NCBI GenBank assembly: GCA_020726505.1
Contig: JAHLEZ010000002.1
Coordinates: 4,464,001 to 4,528,000 of the forward strand
DNA from: Leptodontidium sp. MPI-SDFR-AT-0119
Taxonomy: Eukaryota > Ascomycota > Leotiomycetes > Helotiales > Leptodontidiaceae
DNA length: 64,000 bases
Reading direction: 5' to 3'
The position numbers and the translations under genes were made by a program. The notes beneath the pieces were generated by a model. It was given only the letters and a program-made list of their open reading frames with translations. It did not search any database and was not told the origin of the DNA. How positions within the stretch are numbered: the stretch's first letter is position 1; every line of letters begins with the position of its first letter. Positions 59,601 to 64,000 of this stretch are shown here, piece by piece.

Positions 59601-60124
59601 TATTATCAAATTATGCATGTGATGAAAATAAACCAGTCGTGAAGAATCTTAGAATAGAAATTGATTGAAATTGTTAGATGGAGGGATGGAAGATGGCTCT
59701 CAGAGTATGGACTACTTTTGGGTTTGTGTTTACTTCACGATGTTTCCCATTTCCTGCAATTAACATGCGACGAACTCCTCTCACATACTCACTAACATTT
59801 CATCTCGTCTCAGATCGATCGAATCAAATTGAAATGAAACCAAACCTCACAACCGAAGAAACATCCAGCAAGGGAGTTTACGACACAGGTTCGAGATTAG
59901 AGATGTGGAAAAACAAGATTCATGTGTTCGTGTTAGATTGTGTGGTGTTGATTGGCTTTTATGAAGATGCTGGTGATTATTATCATAAGACGTCACTTGC
60001 ATTTGTGATTAGAGAGTGAGTGAATTAGCCTCGAAGTGATCAATGGCGAGGAGTGTTGCGAGTCGTCAAATTGACTGCCTGGGAAATTATGGTGGAGATT
60101 GCTGTTAATCATACCTATCTTCTA
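56614..60124. other. Gene-poor region
   Basis: 3.5 kb without an intact gene. A stop-free plus-strand stretch at about 58047-58272 has protein texture (TSFPNRRAFVQMIPGYCEAV) and ends in TAA, but has no supportable start. Short GAGGT repeats occur at 59228-59260 and a CG-rich CCGCCGCC run near 59080. Confidence 0.5.
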
Positions 60125-60885
60125 TCACGATACGTACTGTACAGCAACACCCTCTTCCTCACTTTCCTTATCTTCGTGAGAGAATGCGCGTTTCAAAAAA
60201 GGGTGCTGGGCCAAAAACTTGGTCTCCCATGCAGTGCCGCCGTTTTCATAATTTTGATCTGTCTGTCTACCGGTATGTACATACACAAGAACAACAGGCG
60301 CAGGCACTGTGTAGGAAGGATCATTATCATTCACAACGATAAATTGTGGCTTGAAGTTTTGTTTTGACTTTGATATATTGTTGAAGAAGAGACCAATAAA
60401 CACACCCAGCGTAACGGTCATTAAGGTATAGGTAACGGACAAGAAATCTATAACAAGAGCATATCCCACAGAATCGAATAAAAGATTGCGAAGCAGACAA
60501 GGAAACAAATATCAAATGGCCCAAAATGAAGACGCGAATGTTTTTCCAGGTGGAGCAAGTTTGTTCGGTTGTATTTACCAAGCTCTGATTTGCATCTCTC
60601 TCTCTTCCTACTCCCTCGCGACAGCAAGATTGAAAAATAAGCTCTCAGAAGCATTGCAAAAACATTAATAGACAAGAACCAGAAAAACCCAATTGCCTCT
60701 AGACACCTGAAAGACCGCACACTTTGGGGGTATGATAATGGATCCTCGTGTTGATGAACAACACTCTCGACCACATAAGCAATTACAAGAAAGATGCCAA
60801 CCTGCATTGGACGAAGGACTCCACCGAGCAATGCAAGAACACCATTATGCCCAAAGACGACGCTTATCCATAACTCGACCACCAT
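60125..60885 (-). CDS. Putative multi-pass membrane protein, unknown family
   Basis: Exons 60885-60579 and 60447-60125 join in phase 1 (a 131-nt GT-AG intron) to 209 residues. Hydrophobic segments: MVVELWISVVFGHNGVLALL region, MQVGIFLVIAYVVESVV, AIGFFWFLSINVFAMLL and LMTVTLGVFIGLFF, followed by a hydrophilic C-terminus with VVNDNDPSY and an acidic HEDKESEEEG. The start is the first Met after an in-frame stop. Only 89 bp separate this start from the stop of the upstream GPI protein gene on the same strand, so an upstream exon or co-transcription is possible. No family recognised. Confidence rests on splice-phase agreement and the helical pattern. Confidence 0.5.
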
Positions 60886-60974
60886 CCAGGCGCCTTTCCT
60901 CCATCATGAAATTACCAATTGTCGCAAGAGAATTCGTAGGTTCGTGATTCAGATTGGCGATAGGATCAAGCCGC

Positions 60975-61614
60975 TTACAAAAGGTAAGCAGCGAGGCCGA
61001 GGAGACCAGCGAGGGAAGCTCCGGAGAGAGCGAAGACCTTGTTGGCACCGGAGGCGGTGATTGGGGATGGGGTTGGGGTGGCAGTTGGGGCAACAGTTGG
61101 TGCGGCAGTTCCAGCTGGGTAGGTTGGGACGGCGGCAACGGTGGTGGCGTTGGCAGTTGGGTACACTGGGGTGTAGGTTGGGGCACTGGAAAGATGTTAG
61201 CTGGAGCTGCAAGGACTGTATTTGGAAACAGTATAAGGGTACCAGGTGGAGCAGTACACAGCGCTTGAGGTGGTGACTGGCTTGACGATGGTGCATGGGC
61301 AGTTGGTGATGGTCAAGGTCTCGGACTGTGATTGATATCAGCTTCTATCGTCTTTTGCAGGCAGGTTCTCAAAAGAAGCGTGTCGTGATCTGAAGCTGTT
61401 GTCTCCTTCTCTAGACGCGCTCTTCCGATCCCCAGGCGCGGATTCTCACCTCAGTGGCAGTGTAGGTGACGCCATTGTAGGTCAACTCAGTGGCAGCTGG
61501 GCAGACGGTGGTGTAGGCAGTGTGGACCTCGGTGGTGTAGACGACGGTCTCGTTGCTGTAGGAAGCAGTGGCGGTTGCTGCAAGAGCAAGGACGGCGACG
61601 GCGGAGTATTGCAT
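60975..61614 (-). CDS. Small GPI-anchored cell-wall protein
   Basis: Exons 61614-61450, 61325-61243 and 61185-60975 join in phase to 152 residues. Signal peptide MQYSAVAVLALAATATA. A Thr/Tyr/Val-rich middle contains TVCPAATELTYNG, ETLTITNCPCTIVKP and VYCSTCAPTYTP, a five-Cys pattern found in short fungal cell-wall proteins. A Pro/Ala/Thr-rich stalk (PTVAPTATPTPSP), probably O-mannosylated, and a GPI signal follow: small omega-site residues SGAN, then the hydrophobic end LAGLLGLAAYLL. Likely attached to the plasma membrane or wall; it may be highly expressed or developmentally regulated. Function unknown. Confidence 0.88.
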
Positions 61615-64000
61615 TTTGACGGTTGGTGGTTGGTATTAAGTTACTTGAAAAGTAATTAGATGGGAGAGTTGGAGTTGAGGTTTGAGGTTGAGGAGTTCGT
61701 GCGTAAGTTGAACGAATGTAAGTGACTAAAAGTCAGGTATGTTGTTTGATGTACGAACGAGAGTGTGGGTGAAGAAGGAAAGCAGGAGTTGAGATGGGTG
61801 GCAGAAGTGCTTTATACGACAGAGGGCAGAACAGGCGGGAGCAAGTTGGGTTGGGTGGGCCCGTTGCGTTGCGTTGACTGAGGAGCGAGGTGGCCGGGGG
61901 GGTGCAGGGCGATTGGCAGCGCGGAAGAGGTGGGTGGCAGGTGGGTGTGTGCCTGGGCGGGTTGTCTTGGCCTCCGTTGTTTAGCGTGCGCCAAGGTAGA
62001 GACTAAGGCCTTGCTGGCGTCAGGGGCGAGTGGGGATTGGTGGAAACGCCAGGGGTAGAGACAGTAATACTGCCCGATTCAGCTTAGATCGCTGTCACTT
62101 TGTCCACTGGTTCTGTTTCCTGGTTTTATTTTGGGTTTTCCTGCCAGCCACCCCCCTGCCACTCAGAAATTGCTGCCAGGGGAGGCGTGCTCAGTCACTT
62201 CGAACACTGCTGGGATCTCTGCCTCCCCAACCATTCAGCAGACTCGCATCGCTGGAGCCTCTCCTTTCCAGCCCTGGAGGACTTTGGATTGCACTTCGTA
62301 CCCGCTGGACTGCCAATTCCAGGTGAGTCCTCAGTGTGGGAATCAGGGGAACAAAAGCCTGCTTGGGCACTCGCACTGGCGCTGGGCTGTCTCCTTTTGT
62401 GGGGGCATTAGAAGACTCGAGAGGGCCTGGAAGGACAGGAAGGATGGTGGTGAGGTCATTCATGGAGACACGCAACAGCTGAGGAGTCCTAGAGGGTCAA
62501 CTCAGCTGTTGCTCTGCTTAGCAGCTATCGCGAGTGTATGGCTCACTACTGCTGATGGTGTGGTGCAGCGGTGTTCCATCGTTGGAATTCATCCATAGGT
62601 ACCTAGTAGAAGCTATGGGTGGGATGCACAATATTATATACGAACTGTGCAAACATCCAACACGAAGATATGCAGCCCTCACTTCCTTCCTGCACCATTA
62701 CTCAGAAATGCAGCTCGATATGCACAGCTTATCCTGCACACACACACTTCTTTTCTTATCCCATCAGTGGTGCACAATATGCCGTGACCCATTTCCTCCG
62801 TGCCACTATTCCCAATAGCCTCTCATCTTCGCAGTTTTTTCATCCGATCTCGCACAGCTTCCCTTTGTTTGGCTCGCTTGTTCTTCCCTCCTGCAGGCTG
62901 AACCACTCTTTCCCCTGACCTGCAAAGCAAAGCAAGAAATCATAATTGCCCACCGAAAACTAAAAACAACCTCTGGGGTCGGATCACTCCATCCATTTCC
63001 TTACCCTGAACGCAATTCTTACTTCAGGCTTTTAATGGGCTAAATTCGGCATCAAGAGCCCCATCAGATAGCCAAATCATCTCGGGCTCATCTTGTTAGA
63101 GCTCCCAGGGAAATCAGCTGTTTCTTCTTCGGTTCAATGGCACACTCACCGACATGGCAAACCGTGCATGTGTTTTGGAATTGCAGATAACCATCGATGT
63201 TCCAGTTCCACAACTTCCACCCTGCCTGTCTTGCTACTGGCTGCTTGCTGATTACTCACGCTGGAAATCTCCTGCCTGCGGTTGGCTCTCGTGTGGAATG
63301 GAGATTTTTAATCTGAAGCCGCAACCACCAGAGAGCTTGTCGCCAGGGTGTTGGAGATTACCATCCCCTGCTCGACAAATCACAGCTTCTCATTTACCAA
63401 ATTCTCGCAGGACAAAAATTCAGACGAGAGGACTTCTCCCCCGAGGGGGTTTCCCCGGCGGTTGCATGAGCACATTGTGGAATTTCTGCACTGTGCACAA
63501 TAATATAAAATAATACCCGATGGGGAAATCGAAATCGAAATCATCAAACGACAGGAGATGAGACGTTGCTCGAGGTGTCCAGACCAGAACCAGACCAGCC
63601 CTCCAAACTCCAAAGCAAGATGTCTAGGCCGCCCTCAGATATCTGTATCATGTTTAAGTTTCATAATCCGGAACGATGCGCCGAAGCCTCGTTCATCTGT
63701 GCAACCCGTCATTTCGAACTTGTGGCTTGCCCGTTGGAAATTCAGAAATCGAATCCTTCCCGTCCATCTCAAGTCATCGTTGTCGTCCCAAGTTGGTAAG
63801 ATGACACCCACCCACCGTTGCACGAGCTGCAACCTTATCTCACGGCTTGGACTCGGGGTTGAAATTTGTACCCACCGGCCGTTATCACCACTTCATCGAT
63901 ATGAGCATCTCGTGTTCCCTCAAATCCCAGGTTTTTCATGCCATGGCCCATGGCTGTTTCCACCCGTCTGGCCTCCCGCTCCCGGCAATCGAAATCGAAG
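61615..64000. other. Promoter of the GPI gene and terminal gene-poor stretch
   Basis: 2.4 kb to the window end with no supportable gene. Plus-strand frames at 62131-62598 (155 codons) and 63154-63513 (119 codons) have no domain, signal or splice continuation. Confidence 0.5.

Overview
The window looks like chromosomal DNA of a filamentous ascomycete (Pezizomycotina, probably Leotiomycetes-like). The grounds are short GT-AG introns of mostly 45-130 nt, few exons per gene, fungal-specific families, and signal-peptide/GPI proteins. No organism name can be read from the sequence itself. The genes below were built by hand-splicing so that exon phases agree; exon coordinates are in the entries.

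Layout. 1-5394 (minus): an acidic Pro/Glu/Ala/Val-repeat protein encoded by a long array of tiny phase-0 exons. It runs off the left edge and is the most unusual object in the window. 7183-9286: snf7 (ESCRT-III, minus) and the CST telomere subunit ten1 (plus), divergent. 9478-11768: a small secreted protein and a conserved short hypothetical protein (both minus). 11769-15172: no intact gene, only decayed-looking fragments. 15173-19456 (minus): a large intronless FHA-forkhead regulator of Fhl1 type. 20211-20339: a 42-codon Cys-rich microprotein. 22203-27084 (minus): a DExH RNA helicase (YLR419W/DHX29-DHX57 type), sharing a 240-bp promoter with gcn1 (27325-35635, plus). 36280-37113: rpl19, with its start codon split by an intron. 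38171-39940: serine hydroxymethyltransferase. 41765-43550: a secreted serine carboxypeptidase. 45158-47128: a homeodomain/C2H2 factor whose stop lies 9 nt from the stop of a convergent DHA1-type MFS transporter (47138-48966).

49.8-64 kb is accessory-like: an OTU-protease gene fragment with an in-frame stop, an SDR oxidoreductase, a 263-bp MITE with 38-bp inverted repeats and TTA target duplication, an APH-kinase-family pseudogene with two in-frame stops, a probable membrane protein and a GPI-anchored cell-wall protein. Long stretches there hold nothing I can call.

Functional theme: between 15 and 40 kb the genes concentrate on ribosome supply and translation control (Fhl1-type regulator, DExH helicase, Gcn1, RPL19, plus one-carbon supply by SHMT). 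This is probably coincidental neighbourhood rather than an operon-like unit.
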